Positions 12,544 to 21,717 of a stretch of 64,000 nucleotides of DNA are shown piece after piece. Source of the stretch: Microlunatus soli (GTDB taxonomy: Bacteria > Actinomycetota > Actinomycetes > Propionibacteriales > Propionibacteriaceae); the NCBI RefSeq assembly GCF_900105385.1, contig NZ_LT629772.1:5890001-5954000 (forward strand). Reading direction: 5' to 3'. Both the position numbers and the translations under genes were made by a program. Below the pieces are notes generated by a model. It was not told where the DNA came from and searched no databases. It saw nothing but the letters and a program-made list of their open reading frames with translations. Each line of letters opens with the position of its first letter. The first letter of the stretch is position 1.

Positions 12544-14040
12544 ATGACCCAGCAGACGCCTGCACCCGACATCTTGTTGATCATGACCGATCAGCATCGG
12601 GTCGGGTTCACCCGGCGGTCGGGGTGCCCGGTGGACAGCATGCCGCGGCTGGATCGGCTGGCGGAGCAGGGGACGGCGTTCGACGCCGCCTACACCAGCT
12701 ATCCGGCCTGTGTTCCGGCCCGGACCAGTCTGCTGACCGGTCGCTTCCCGACCGCACATCGGGTCCGGCAGAACAGCAACGCTCAGCACGCCTACTACGA
12801 CCGGGACCTGCTCGACGTTCTGCGCGACCAAGGATATTCGCTGCACTTCGCCGGCAAACCGCACATGCATCCCGGGCCGGACGATTTCGACAGCTACGCC
12901 GGCCCCTACTGGCACGCCGGCGGGCCCGAACACACCGCCGACCAGCAGGAGTTCGATCATTGGTTGAACGATCTTGATCATGGCGTCGCCGAATCGCCGA
13001 CCCCGTTCGGGGTAGAGGAACAATTGCCCTACCGGATCACCAGCGATGCGCTGGCGGCGATCGACGACACCGAGCAGGACCGGCCGGCGTTCTGGTGGGT
13101 GTCGTTCCCCGAGCCGCACAATCCGTACCAGGTGCCCGAACCGTACTTCTCGCTGGTCGCCGAGGACGACGTGCCGGATCGTCTCGCCGGACCGGAAGCG
13201 ATCGAGACCAAGGGCGGGAAGTACCGCTGGCTGCGGACGCTGGTGGAGGAGAAGCGGCCGGGGTATGACGAGCAGTGGCGTCGCTATCGGGCCAATTATC
13301 TGGGCATGTTGCGGCTGATCGACGATCAGATCGCTCGGCTGCTCGATCATGAACGGGTCCGGTCGGGCAACACCGTGGTGATCTTCGTCAGTGATCACGG
13401 CGACTACGTCGGGGACTACGGGCTGCAGCGCAAGGGCGCCGGAATGTCGGATGCGTTGACCCGGATCCCGTTCCAGCTGACCGGCCCGGGGATCGTCGCC
13501 GGCCAGGTCCGCGACGAGCCGGTGTCGATGGTCGACCTGATGCCGACGGTGTGCGAGTTGGTCGGCGCCGAGATCCCGGCCGGCGTCCAGGGCCGCAGCC
13601 TGGTCCCACTGCTGGCCGGAGGTGACGCACCGGCCGGAGAATTCGGCAGCATCATCGCCGAGCTCGGCTACGGGGGAGTGCCCTACGGCGACGACGAGCG
13701 TCCGGAACTGCATTTTCCCTACCAGGGCAGGACCTTCGACGAGCTGAACAGCGTCACCCAGAGTGGCGGCGCACGGATGCTGCGCCGCGGCAGACACAAA
13801 TTGATCATGGACGTGAACGGCGTCGGCGAGCTCTACGATCTTGCAGCCGATCCCGCCGAGCTGGACAACCTCTACGACCACCCGTCCCACCGCGCTGTCC
13901 GGGAGCAACTGACCGCCGACCTGCTGCGATGGACGATCCGGATCGCCGACGATCTTCCGACCGGCAACTACCGGCCGAAGACCGCCGAGCACAACTGGCG
14001 CTGGGCAACGCAGTCCCCGCCGCTGGAAGGACAATCATGA
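12544..14040 (+). CDS. Sulfatase (type I, formylglycine-dependent), 498 aa
   Basis: Hydrolyses sulfate esters, most likely on a carbohydrate. The formylglycine signature CVPARTSLLTGR begins at Cys56 (C-x-P-x-R), so the cysteine must be oxidised by a formylglycine-generating enzyme that is not in the window. Metal and sulfate ligands are visible in ILLIMTDQHR (Asp16) and IFVSDHGDYVGDYG. There is no signal peptide; it would act inside the cell or after import. GAGGGA lies 5 nt before ATG 12544. The stop overlaps the start of the binding-protein gene (ATGA). The LacI operator at 12500 lies in its promoter. Confidence 0.9.
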   Translation: MTQQTPAPDILLIMTDQHRVGFTRRSGCPVDSMPRLDRLAEQGTAFDAAYTSYPACVPARTSLLTGRFPTAHRVRQNSNAQHAYYDRDLLDVLRDQGYSLHFAGKPHMHPGPDDFDSYAGPYWHAGGPEHTADQQEFDHWLNDLDHGVAESPTPFGVEEQLPYRITSDALAAIDDTEQDRPAFWWVSFPEPHNPYQVPEPYFSLVAEDDVPDRLAGPEAIETKGGKYRWLRTLVEEKRPGYDEQWRRYRANYLGMLRLIDDQIARLLDHERVRSGNTVVIFVSDHGDYVGDYGLQRKGAGMSDALTRIPFQLTGPGIVAGQVRDEPVSMVDLMPTVCELVGAEIPAGVQGRSLVPLLAGGDAPAGEFGSIIAELGYGGVPYGDDERPELHFPYQGRTFDELNSVTQSGGARMLRRGRHKLIMDVNGVGELYDLAADPAELDNLYDHPSHRAVREQLTADLLRWTIRIADDLPTGNYRPKTAEHNWRWATQSPPLEGQS

Positions 14041-15344
14041 GCGGACCGATCACCAGCCCGTTGACCCGCCGAGCACTGCTCGGCCTGACCGCTGCCGCCG
14101 CCGGCGCGCTGGCCACCGGATGTTCCGGCGGCAAGAACTCCGGTTCGGCGACCGAAGGCGCCGTCCGGGTCGGCTGGTACGGCGGTGACCCGGTGCATGC
14201 CGCGATGAAGAAGGCCCTGGACGCCTACCACGGCAAGCACTCCGGAGTCACCATCTCCACCGAGTTCTCACCCTTCGACGGCTACTGGGACAAGTTGGCC
14301 ACCCAGACCGCCGGCCGCAATGCACCCGACGTCTATCGGATGTCGATGAGCTACTTCGCCGACTACGCCGATCGCGGTGCGCTGCTCGATCTGTCCGACC
14401 AGCTCGGCTCGGCGATCAAGACAGCCGACCTGGACGCCGACGTCGCCGCCAGCGGCAAGATCGACGACGGCACCTACGGGGTCGGACAGAGCTCCATCTC
14501 GCACGCAGTGTTCAGCCGGCCGGCGGCCTGGCAGAAGGTCGGCGCCGAAGTGTCGACGGCGGACTGGACCTGGGAGTCGTTCGCCGAGGCGGCCAAGGGT
14601 TATGCGGGCGAAGCAGGCAAAGGGATGTACGGCACCCCGGATGTCGGCGGGAACATCCAGATCTTCGAGCCTTACGTGCGGCAGCGCGGTCGGGAGATCT
14701 TCACCCCGGACGGCGCCGGTCTGGCTGTACAGACCGAGGATCTGGAGGAGTGGTTCGCCTACTGGCAGGACCTGCGGTCGAGCAAGGCCGCACCGCCGTC
14801 CTCGATCACCGCCGAGACCGGTGACTTTGCCACCAGCCTGCTGGCGACCGGCAAGTCGCCGCTGTCCTTCGGGTGGGTGCAGCAGATCACCTTCTACGCG
14901 CCGCTGGTCGACGATCCGCTGGAGGTGGCCGCGCTGCCGAGCCCGGAGGCGGGGTCGCTGTCCGGCCAGTTCCTCAAAGCACTGGACTTCTGGGTGGTCT
15001 CCTCGACCTCGAAGAATCAGCAGGGCGCGTTGGCTCTGGTCGATTACCTGATCAACGACCCCGGTGCGATCAAGACCCTGGGGCTGACGCTCGGTGTGCC
15101 GCCGTCCAAGGCAGGTCGTGATCAACTGGGCTCCGATCCGGATTCGCCGGAGGGCAAGGCGATCGCCTACGTGGAGAAGATCAAGGACAAGGTCGGCAAG
15201 CCACCGGCGGCCTGGCCGAAGGGTTACGGCGAGATCCAGGAACTGTTCGGCAAGCTGAACGAGGATGTCGGCTTCGGCAAATCGGATCCGGCGAAGGCCG
15301 CCGCGCAGTTCATGACCGAGGCGAAACAGAGCCTGAATGGTTAG
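14037..15344 (+). CDS. Sugar ABC-transporter substrate-binding lipoprotein (Tat-type signal), orphan
   Basis: 435 residues from ATG 14037, preceded by GAAGGA. The N-terminus has TRRALLGLTAAAAGALATGC: twin arginines, a hydrophobic core and a lipobox cysteine, so export by Tat and lipid anchoring are predicted. The remainder is a family-1 solute-binding fold (VRVGWYGGDPVHAAMKKALDAY, DVYRMSMSYFADYADRG, LDFWVVSSTSKNQQGAL). No permease or ATPase genes follow; the next gene is the LacI regulator. It may lend specificity to permeases encoded elsewhere. Its coupling with the sulfatase suggests a sulfated sugar or its desulfated product as ligand (inference). Confidence 0.88.
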   Translation: MSGPITSPLTRRALLGLTAAAAGALATGCSGGKNSGSATEGAVRVGWYGGDPVHAAMKKALDAYHGKHSGVTISTEFSPFDGYWDKLATQTAGRNAPDVYRMSMSYFADYADRGALLDLSDQLGSAIKTADLDADVAASGKIDDGTYGVGQSSISHAVFSRPAAWQKVGAEVSTADWTWESFAEAAKGYAGEAGKGMYGTPDVGGNIQIFEPYVRQRGREIFTPDGAGLAVQTEDLEEWFAYWQDLRSSKAAPPSSITAETGDFATSLLATGKSPLSFGWVQQITFYAPLVDDPLEVAALPSPEAGSLSGQFLKALDFWVVSSTSKNQQGALALVDYLINDPGAIKTLGLTLGVPPSKAGRDQLGSDPDSPEGKAIAYVEKIKDKVGKPPAAWPKGYGEIQELFGKLNEDVGFGKSDPAKAAAQFMTEAKQSLNG

Positions 15345-15353
15345 TCTGCTGGC

Positions 15354-16352
15354 GTGACTGCACCGCGACCCCGGCTGGCCGACGTGGCCGAGCGTGCGGG
15401 TGTGTCGATGAAGACCGTGTCGAACGTGATCAACGACTACCCGCACATCTCCGCCGCCACCAGATCCCGGGTCGAGACGGCGATCGATGCCCTGGGCTAC
15501 CGGCCCAACCTCTCGGCACGCAACCTTGCGCGCGGTCGGGCCGGGATGATCGCCCTGGTCGTCCCGCAGCTGGACATGCCGTACTTCGCCTCGCTCGCCC
15601 GACACGTGATCGATGCCGCGCACGGCGCCGGTTCGGTGGTGCTGATCGAGCAGACCGGCGGAGATCTCCAGGCCGAACGACAGCTGGTGGCCGGTGAATT
15701 CGCCCGCCGGGTCGACGGCATCATCCTCAATCCGCTCGCGGTCGGAGCAGAGGAGATCGCCCGACGGACCGACCAAACGCCGCTGGTGTTGCTCGGGGAG
15801 CGGACCCTGGACGGCGTGGCTCCGCATGTCGGCATCGACAACCACGCGGCCGCGGCGATCGCGGCCGAGCATCTGATCGAACGAGGCTGTACCCGCCTCG
15901 GGATGATCGGTGCCAGCCCGCCGCTGCGGCAGAACGTGCGCTATCTCGGCTTCCGACAGGCGGTGCGTGCGGCCGGGCTGGACCTTGATCAACATCTGCT
16001 CCGGCCGACGGCCGGTGTCCGCGGCATCGACGGCGAGCGCGCGGTCGAGGAGATGATCGACACCGGGAAACCGCTGCCGGACGGTTTGTTCTGCGCCACC
16101 GACTGGCTGGCACTCGGTGCGATCCGAGCACTGCATCGGCATCGGATCGCGGTGCCCCAAGACGTAGCGGTGATCGGCTTCGACGACATCCCCTACGGCG
16201 AGGCGTCGACACCGTCGCTGAGCACGATCGCCACCGACCGCGAGCAGATCGCCCGCCGGGCAGTCGCCCTGCTGAACGCGCCGGACAAGGCCGCGGCAGA
16301 GGAGGTCACGATCGACTTCGAGTTGATCGTCCGGGAGAGCACCGCCCGATGA
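15354..16352 (+). CDS. LacI-family transcriptional regulator
   Basis: 332 residues, GTG start 9 bp after the binding-protein gene, with little Shine-Dalgarno. The N-terminal HTH and hinge helix are clear (RLADVAERAGVSMKTVSNVI, then the ALGYRPNLSARNLARG hinge). Residues about 60-330 are the periplasmic-binding-protein-like sensor with the GFDDIPYGEASTPSLSTI segment of the family. It should bind the TACAGCGCTGTA site at 12500-12511 and so control its own operon. Ligand unknown. Its TGA lies within TGATCAC, facing the convergent DUF6104 gene. Confidence 0.92.
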   Translation: MTAPRPRLADVAERAGVSMKTVSNVINDYPHISAATRSRVETAIDALGYRPNLSARNLARGRAGMIALVVPQLDMPYFASLARHVIDAAHGAGSVVLIEQTGGDLQAERQLVAGEFARRVDGIILNPLAVGAEEIARRTDQTPLVLLGERTLDGVAPHVGIDNHAAAAIAAEHLIERGCTRLGMIGASPPLRQNVRYLGFRQAVRAAGLDLDQHLLRPTAGVRGIDGERAVEEMIDTGKPLPDGLFCATDWLALGAIRALHRHRIAVPQDVAVIGFDDIPYGEASTPSLSTIATDREQIARRAVALLNAPDKAAAEEVTIDFELIVRESTAR

Positions 16353-16435
16353 TCACCACGGATGCCCCACCCTGGTCCTCGCAATGGCTGGACCGACCGT
16401 TCGCCAGGTCAGGAATCGGCCGGAGCGGACAGTGA

Positions 16436-16615
16436 TCAGTCGTCGAAATCGTCGTCGGTGCGGGCCAGCCAGGTGGCGAATCGTTCGATCGGGGTCTCGA
16501 ACTCGGGGTTCAGATCGACGAAGGTCCGCAGCTGGTCTGCCACCCAGGCGACGCTGACCTCCTCGTCCCCGCGCCGGGATTCGAGCTCTTCGATGCCGCG
16601 ATCGGTGAAGTACAT
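16436..16615 (-). CDS. DUF6104 family small protein (59 aa), downstream of kgd
   Basis: Read directly on the minus strand: begins MYFTDRGIEELESRRG and ends WLARTDDDFDD. This short acidic protein is a conserved actinobacterial family that often lies next to kgd, as it does here (kgd ends at 16710). The function is unknown. The Shine-Dalgarno is weak (GGAAA), and the dispersed inverted repeat at 16646-16691 separates it from kgd. It is convergent with the LacI gene. Confidence 0.85.
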   Translation of the reverse strand: MYFTDRGIEELESRRGDEEVSVAWVADQLRTFVDLNPEFETPIERFATWLARTDDDFDD

Positions 16616-16645
16616 CAGCGTTTCCGTGGTGTGTGGGTTGACGGT

Positions 16646-16691
16646 CCTTCGACAAGCTCAGGACCCTGGAAGGCTCTGAGCTTGTCGAAGG
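16646..16691. repeat. Dispersed repeat in inverted pair (16-bp arms), possible kgd terminator
   Basis: CCTTCGACAAGCTCAG (16646-16661) and its exact reverse complement CTGAGCTTGTCGAAGG (16676-16691) with a 14-nt loop. The same 16-mer recurs at 21511 and 43435 and, imperfectly, at 43540. The pair follows the kgd stop, so it could also end the kgd transcript. It resembles REP-like dispersed elements. Confidence 0.75.
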
Positions 16692-16709
16692 GTCGGTTGC
16701 CGAGGAGGA

Positions 16710-19700
16710 TCAGCCGAGGGCGGCGTTGTAGATCTCCTTCTGCTCCGCCTCGTGCACCTTGTGCGAGCCGGTGGCCGGAGCCGAGGACGCTGCCCGGGTG
16801 ACCGGGGTGAGCGGCAGCCGAGCGCCGTGCTCGGCCAAGGCGTCGGGCAGGTTCAGCGCGAGGAACGGCCAGGCACCCTGGTTCTTCGGCTCGTACTGCA
16901 CCCACCGGAAGGACTCGGCGTTGCCGTAACGCGCGAGCTCGGCGGCGATCTGCTCGGCCGGCAGCGGGTAGTAGCGCTCCAGCGAGACGACTGCGATCTC
17001 CTGGTTCTTGCCGAGCTTGTCCCGCTCGGCCATCAGATCCCACCGGGCCATCCCGCTGGCCATCACGACCCGGCGGACGGTGGACGGATCGGTGATCGTC
17101 GGATCGCCGAGCACCGGCTGCCACTGGCCGTCGGTGAAGTCCGCCGGCTCCGAGGCCGCCGCCTTCATCCGCAGCATCCGCTTCGGGGTCAACACGATCA
17201 GCGGCTTGTGGTTGGCGCCGAGCGCATGATTGCGGAGCAGGTGGAAGTAGCTGGCGGAGTTGGACGGTTGGGCGACCGCGAACGCATCGTCGGCAGCCAG
17301 CTGCAGCCAGCGTTCGATCCGGGCCGAGGAGTGATCGGAGCCCTGACCCTCATAACCGTGCGGCAACAACAGCACCACACCGGACTTCTGTCCCCACTTG
17401 GACTGGCCGGCGGTGATGAACTCGTCGATGATCGTCTGCGCACCGTTGGAGAAGTCGCCGTACTGCGCCTCCCACATCACCAACGCCTCCGGCCGGGCGA
17501 CCGAATAGCCGTACTCGAAGCCCATCGCGGCGTACTCACTGAGCGGGGAGTTGAAGACGTGGAACCGGCCCTGATCGGGGGACAGGTGCTGCAGCGGGAT
17601 CCAGACGTCGGCGTTCTTCCGGTCCACGACCGCCGCGAACCGCTGCACGAAGGTGCCTCGCCGGGTATCCTGCCCGGCCAGCCGAACGGGACGTCCCTCG
17701 ATCATCACCGAACCCAACGCCAGCAGCTCGCCGGTCGCCCAGTCGATGCCACCCTCGGTGATCGCCTTGGCCCGGCGCTGCAGCTGCGGCTGCACCTTCG
17801 GGTGGACGGTGAAGCCCTCCGGCGGATTGAGATGGGCGTCGGCGATCTTCTGCATCACCTCCGAGCTGATCGCGGTGCCGTGCTTGGCGCCGGTCTTCTC
17901 CGGATACTTCGGCACCCGCCGGTATTCGGTGTCGACCGGGACGTTGGCCGCCTGCCGGACCTCCTCGAAGACACTCTCCAGTCGGACCTGGAACTTCTTC
18001 AGGACCTCCTCGGCGTCCTCGATCGTGATGTCGCCACGACCGATCAGCGCCTCGGTGTAGAGCTTGCGGACACCGCGCTTCTTGCTGATCAGGTCGTACA
18101 TCAGCGGCTGGGTGACACTCGGGTCGTCACCCTCGTTGTGACCTCGGCTGCGGTAGCAGACCAGGTCGATCACCACGTCCTTGTTGAATTCGCGCCGGAA
18201 CTCGTAGGCGAGCCGGGCGACCCGGATGCAGGCCTCCGGATCGTCGCCGTTGACATGGAAGATCGGCGCCTGCACCATCCGTGCCACATCGGTGGCGTAG
18301 GTGGAGGAGCGCCCCTCGCCCGGGGTGGTGGTGAAGCCGACCTGGTTGTTCACCACGACGTGGATGGTGCCGCCGGTGCGGTAGCCGCGCAACTGCGACA
18401 GCGCCAGCGTCTCGGCGACCACACCCTGGCCGGCGAACGCGGCGTCGCCGTGCACCAACAACGGCAGCACCGGGTATTCCGCACCCCTGTCCAGGATGTC
18501 CTGCTTGGCTCGGGTGATGCCCTCCAGGACACCGTCGACGGCCTCCAGGTGGCTGGGATTGGCTGCCATCGAGGTCTTGATCGTGTTCCCGGCCAGCGAG
18601 GTGAACTTGCCCTCCGCGCCCAAGTGGTACTTCACGTCACCCGAGCCCTGCACGGTCCGCGGGTCGATGTTGCCCTCGAACTCGCGGAAGATCTGGGTGT
18701 AGGACTTACCGACGATATTGGCCAGCGCATTCAACCGGCCACGGTGCGCCATCCCGATCGTGACCTCGTCCAGATGATCATTGGCGGCCTGCTCGCAGAT
18801 CTCGTCGAGCAGCGCGATGGTGGACTCGCCGCCCTCCAGGCTGAACCGCTTCTGGCCGACGTACTTGGTCTGCAAGAAGGTCTCGAAGACCTCGGCCTCG
18901 TTGAGCTTGTCCAGGATCCGCAGGTGCTCCTCGCGGGGCAACGACTCGTGCGGACGCTCGACGTGGGCCTGGATCCAACGGCGCTGCTCGCGTTCCTGGA
19001 TGTGCATGTATTCCAGGCCGATGGTGCGGCAGTAGGAGTCGCGCAGGATGCCGAGGATCTTGCGCAACGTCATCAGACCCGAGCCGTCGGCAAAATCGCC
19101 GGTGGCGAACTCGCGGTCCAGATCCCACAACGTCAGCTCGTGGGTCTGCACGTCAAGATCGGGATGATCACGCAGATGGTAGGCGATCGGATCGATGTCG
19201 GCCATCAGGTGACCGCGCACCCGATAGGCGTTGATCAACTCGAAAACCCTTGCCTGCTTGGAAACTTCGTCCTCGTGGACGGCGCTACGGTCGACCGCCC
19301 ACTCGATCGGAGCGGTCGGGATCCGAAGCGAGGCGAAGATGTCACGATAGAAGTTGTCCTCGCCGAGCAGCAGGCCGTGCAGCTTGGCCAGGAACTCACC
19401 GGACAGCGCACCCTGGATGACCCGGTGGTCGTAGGTCGAGGTCAGCGTCATGATCTTGCCGACGCCGAAGGAGTTCAACCGGTTGGGGTTGGATCCCTGG
19501 AACTCGGCCGGGAATTCCATCGAGCCGACGCCGATGATCGCGCCCTGACCGTTCATCAGCCGCGGCACCGAATGGTTGGTGCCGATGGTGCCCGGGTTGG
19601 TCAGCGAGATGGTGGTGCCGGCGAAGTCGTCGACGGTGAGCTTGTTGCCGCGTGCCTTCTTGACGATCTCCTCGTACGCCGCCCAGAACTGGGCGAAGTC

Positions 19701-20549
19701 GAGATTCTCCGCGCTCTTGATGCTCGGCACGACGAGCTGCCGGGTGCCGTCCGGCTTCGGCAGGTCGATCGCCAGGCCGAGGTTGATGTGGGTCGGCTTG
19801 ACCAGGGTCGGCTTGCCGTCGGTGACGTCGTAGGCGACGTTCATGTCCGGCACGGCTTTCAGCGCCTGGACGATCGCGTAGCCGATGATGTGGGTGAAGG
19901 AGACCTTGCCACCACGGGCCCGGCGGAGGTGGTTGTTGATCACGATCCGCTGATCGATCAGCAACTTGACCGGTAGTGACCGGACACTGGTCGCAGTCGG
20001 CACCGTCAGCGACGCGTCCATGTTCTTCGCGGTCCGCATCGGGGCACCGCGCATCACGGTCCGGACCGGCTTGTCCGGCGCCACCTCCGGTCGGTCCGCG
20101 GGGTTCGGCGGATCGGCCGGCAGCCCGGTCCCGGTCGTCGGCTTGCTCGGCTGAACGGTCTTGGACTCGACCTTGGCCGCGGGGGCGGACTTGGCCGCCT
20201 GCGGTGCGGGGTCGGCCGCCTTCGCAGCGCTCGCGGTCACGCTGGAGGCCTTCGCCTCGGACTTCGCGGCCGGAGCTGCGGTCTTGGTCGCCGGTTGTGC
20301 GGCGGTGCCCGACTGCGCGCTCTTGCCGTTGGCGGTGGCGTCGCCCGACGGCTTCGTCGGTGGCGCGGCGGCAGGACGATTGCTGCCCGGGGCTCCGTTG
20401 GTGCTGAAGAACTGTGCCCAGCTGGCGTCGACCGATTTCGGATCGGCGACGTACTGCTCGTACATCTGCTCGATGAACCAGTCGTTGGCGCCGAAGTCTT
20501 CGTCTGCGTGCTGGGTTGATGTGGAGTTTGGGTCGGGCGCGGTGGCCAC
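16710..20549 (-). CDS. kgd: Multifunctional 2-oxoglutarate metabolism enzyme (SucA/SucB fusion)
   Basis: 1279-residue fusion typical of actinobacteria, acting as the E1o component with a fused acyltransferase domain, and able to decarboxylate 2-oxoglutarate in the TCA cycle. Order: a short E1 N-terminal segment (FGANDWFIEQMYEQYV, residues 19-34), a Pro/Ala/Lys linker (about 50-165), the acyltransferase catalytic domain ending with HRVIQGALSGEFL (about 375), then the thiamine-diphosphate E1 domains (GMAHRGRLN, HGDAAFAGQGV, LPHGYEGQGSDHSS). The start is GTG with GGAAGAAGG upstream. As in mycobacterial Kgd, the acyltransferase histidine is followed by IQG. Conditions are set by partner GarA in mycobacteria; none is seen here. 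Confidence 0.97.
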   Translation of the reverse strand: MATAPDPNSTSTQHADEDFGANDWFIEQMYEQYVADPKSVDASWAQFFSTNGAPGSNRPAAAPPTKPSGDATANGKSAQSGTAAQPATKTAAPAAKSEAKASSVTASAAKAADPAPQAAKSAPAAKVESKTVQPSKPTTGTGLPADPPNPADRPEVAPDKPVRTVMRGAPMRTAKNMDASLTVPTATSVRSLPVKLLIDQRIVINNHLRRARGGKVSFTHIIGYAIVQALKAVPDMNVAYDVTDGKPTLVKPTHINLGLAIDLPKPDGTRQLVVPSIKSAENLDFAQFWAAYEEIVKKARGNKLTVDDFAGTTISLTNPGTIGTNHSVPRLMNGQGAIIGVGSMEFPAEFQGSNPNRLNSFGVGKIMTLTSTYDHRVIQGALSGEFLAKLHGLLLGEDNFYRDIFASLRIPTAPIEWAVDRSAVHEDEVSKQARVFELINAYRVRGHLMADIDPIAYHLRDHPDLDVQTHELTLWDLDREFATGDFADGSGLMTLRKILGILRDSYCRTIGLEYMHIQEREQRRWIQAHVERPHESLPREEHLRILDKLNEAEVFETFLQTKYVGQKRFSLEGGESTIALLDEICEQAANDHLDEVTIGMAHRGRLNALANIVGKSYTQIFREFEGNIDPRTVQGSGDVKYHLGAEGKFTSLAGNTIKTSMAANPSHLEAVDGVLEGITRAKQDILDRGAEYPVLPLLVHGDAAFAGQGVVAETLALSQLRGYRTGGTIHVVVNNQVGFTTTPGEGRSSTYATDVARMVQAPIFHVNGDDPEACIRVARLAYEFRREFNKDVVIDLVCYRSRGHNEGDDPSVTQPLMYDLISKKRGVRKLYTEALIGRGDITIEDAEEVLKKFQVRLESVFEEVRQAANVPVDTEYRRVPKYPEKTGAKHGTAISSEVMQKIADAHLNPPEGFTVHPKVQPQLQRRAKAITEGGIDWATGELLALGSVMIEGRPVRLAGQDTRRGTFVQRFAAVVDRKNADVWIPLQHLSPDQGRFHVFNSPLSEYAAMGFEYGYSVARPEALVMWEAQYGDFSNGAQTIIDEFITAGQSKWGQKSGVVLLLPHGYEGQGSDHSSARIERWLQLAADDAFAVAQPSNSASYFHLLRNHALGANHKPLIVLTPKRMLRMKAAASEPADFTDGQWQPVLGDPTITDPSTVRRVVMASGMARWDLMAERDKLGKNQEIAVVSLERYYPLPAEQIAAELARYGNAESFRWVQYEPKNQGAWPFLALNLPDALAEHGARLPLTPVTRAASSAPATGSHKVHEAEQKEIYNAALG

Positions 20550-20697
20550 AGTCGCCTTCTTCCGGGTTTTGATCGCTCTGTGCCTGGTCCGGATCCCTCC
20601 GGTCCGACCCCTAGGCTACCCAAGGATGGAGACCAGATGGCGGACTGGTACGGCGTGCCCGATCGCCGCGTCGAATCGGTCGGCATCCGGGCCCGGA

Positions 20698-21717
20698 TCA
20701 GCCGATCGTCGCCAGCAGATTCTGATGGATGGCCGGCTCCCGATCGAGGCCGGTCGACCGGCCGTTCCGGTCGGTGCCGGTCGCCAGCCAGAGCGCTCCG
20801 ACCAGTCCCGATCGGGCCTGGAGGACCGGGCTGCCGAGGGCCGCTGTGATGCGTTGGGTGAAGGCCGTACGGATCGGGCCGGCGGACTGCAGCACCGAAC
20901 CGGCAACGACGATCGGCCTGCCCGGCAGCGGTCCCAGATCCAGCACCAGATCGCTGAGCCCGGCCGCTGCCCGGGCACAGATCGAGGCGGCCGCCGGATC
21001 GCTGTCGACCAGGCCGGTCACGATCGGCGCCAGTTCGGCCAGCCGGATCGGTGTGTCCAGGTAGGGCACCCGGAGCAGCCCGGTGAACCGGTCCGGACCG
21101 TCGATGCCCAGTGCTGCGACCACTTCGCCGGTCAGTGCTCCCGCGGTGTGGCCGTGTTCCAACTCGGTCAGTGCTTGGCGGACCGCTTCTCGACCCAACC
21201 AGAAACCGGCGCCTTCGTCGCCGAGCAGCCAGCCCCAGCCGCCACGCCGGCTGACGATGTCACCGTCGTCGATGTCGGCGGCGGACGAGCCGGTGCCGGC
21301 GATCAGCACGGTGCCGCGGGGCAGGCTGGTGGCCGAGGCGTAGGCGACCGCAAGATCGGAGACGATCCGCGGTCTGACCTGCAGATCGGTGGGTAGCGCG
21401 GCGGACAGGAATTCCTCGCCGGCATCCAGCGCGGTGCCGAAACCGGCCATCCCGAGCACGATCGCCCGTACGGCCTGCCCGGCCGATCCCTGAGCCTGCC
21501 CGCCCGGTCCCTGAGCTTGTCGAAGGGCTTGCTCGACCGCGACTCGGATCCGTTCGGCAGCGGCGGCGACGCCGACCGCGTTCGGGTTGCCGGCGGGCTG
21601 CTCGGCGACCGCCAGCACCCGGCCGGACCGGTCGGCGACTGCGGCCCGCGTCTTGGTCCCGCCGATGTCGGCACCGATCACCAGGTCGGTCGGCGGGCCG
21701 GACTGCGACGACATCAT
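20698..21717 (-). CDS. BadF/N-acetylglucosamine-kinase-type ATPase, with in-frame repeat insertion
   Basis: 339 residues of the ASKHA fold: phosphate-1 loop IGADIGGTKTRAAVAD near residue 14, and the second ATP-binding segment GTVLIAGTGSSAADI followed by GGWGWLLGDEGAGFWLGR, characteristic of the GlcNAc kinase (BadF/BcrA) family. It probably phosphorylates an amino sugar in the cytoplasm. The ATG overlaps the stop of the GT87 gene by one base. Residues about 65-81 (LRQAQGPGGQAQGSAGQ) are encoded by the dispersed CTGAGCTTGTCGAAGG repeat and a neighbouring degenerate copy, and look like an insertion between two helices. Confidence 0.87.
   Translation of the reverse strand: MMSSQSGPPTDLVIGADIGGTKTRAAVADRSGRVLAVAEQPAGNPNAVGVAAAAERIRVAVEQALRQAQGPGGQAQGSAGQAVRAIVLGMAGFGTALDAGEEFLSAALPTDLQVRPRIVSDLAVAYASATSLPRGTVLIAGTGSSAADIDDGDIVSRRGGWGWLLGDEGAGFWLGREAVRQALTELEHGHTAGALTGEVVAALGIDGPDRFTGLLRVPYLDTPIRLAELAPIVTGLVDSDPAAASICARAAAGLSDLVLDLGPLPGRPIVVAGSVLQSAGPIRTAFTQRITAALGSPVLQARSGLVGALWLATGTDRNGRSTGLDREPAIHQNLLATIG
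21511..21527. repeat. Dispersed CTGAGCTTGTCGAAGG repeat inside a coding region
   Basis: Exact copy of the 16-mer in the repeat pair at 16646-16691, here inside the BadF-type kinase gene and read in frame on the minus strand. About 20 bp upstream (21488) a partial copy, CCCTGAGCCTGCCCG, follows the same pattern. Confidence 0.75.

Noticed and set aside
14268-16160. Long open frame opposite the binding-protein and LacI genes
   Set aside because: It covers two clear plus-strand genes in antisense and has no start signal.
16752-19976. Open frame of more than 1000 codons antisense to kgd
   Set aside because: It mirrors the kgd reading frame, has no ribosome-binding site and no recognisable domain; it is a product of high GC.
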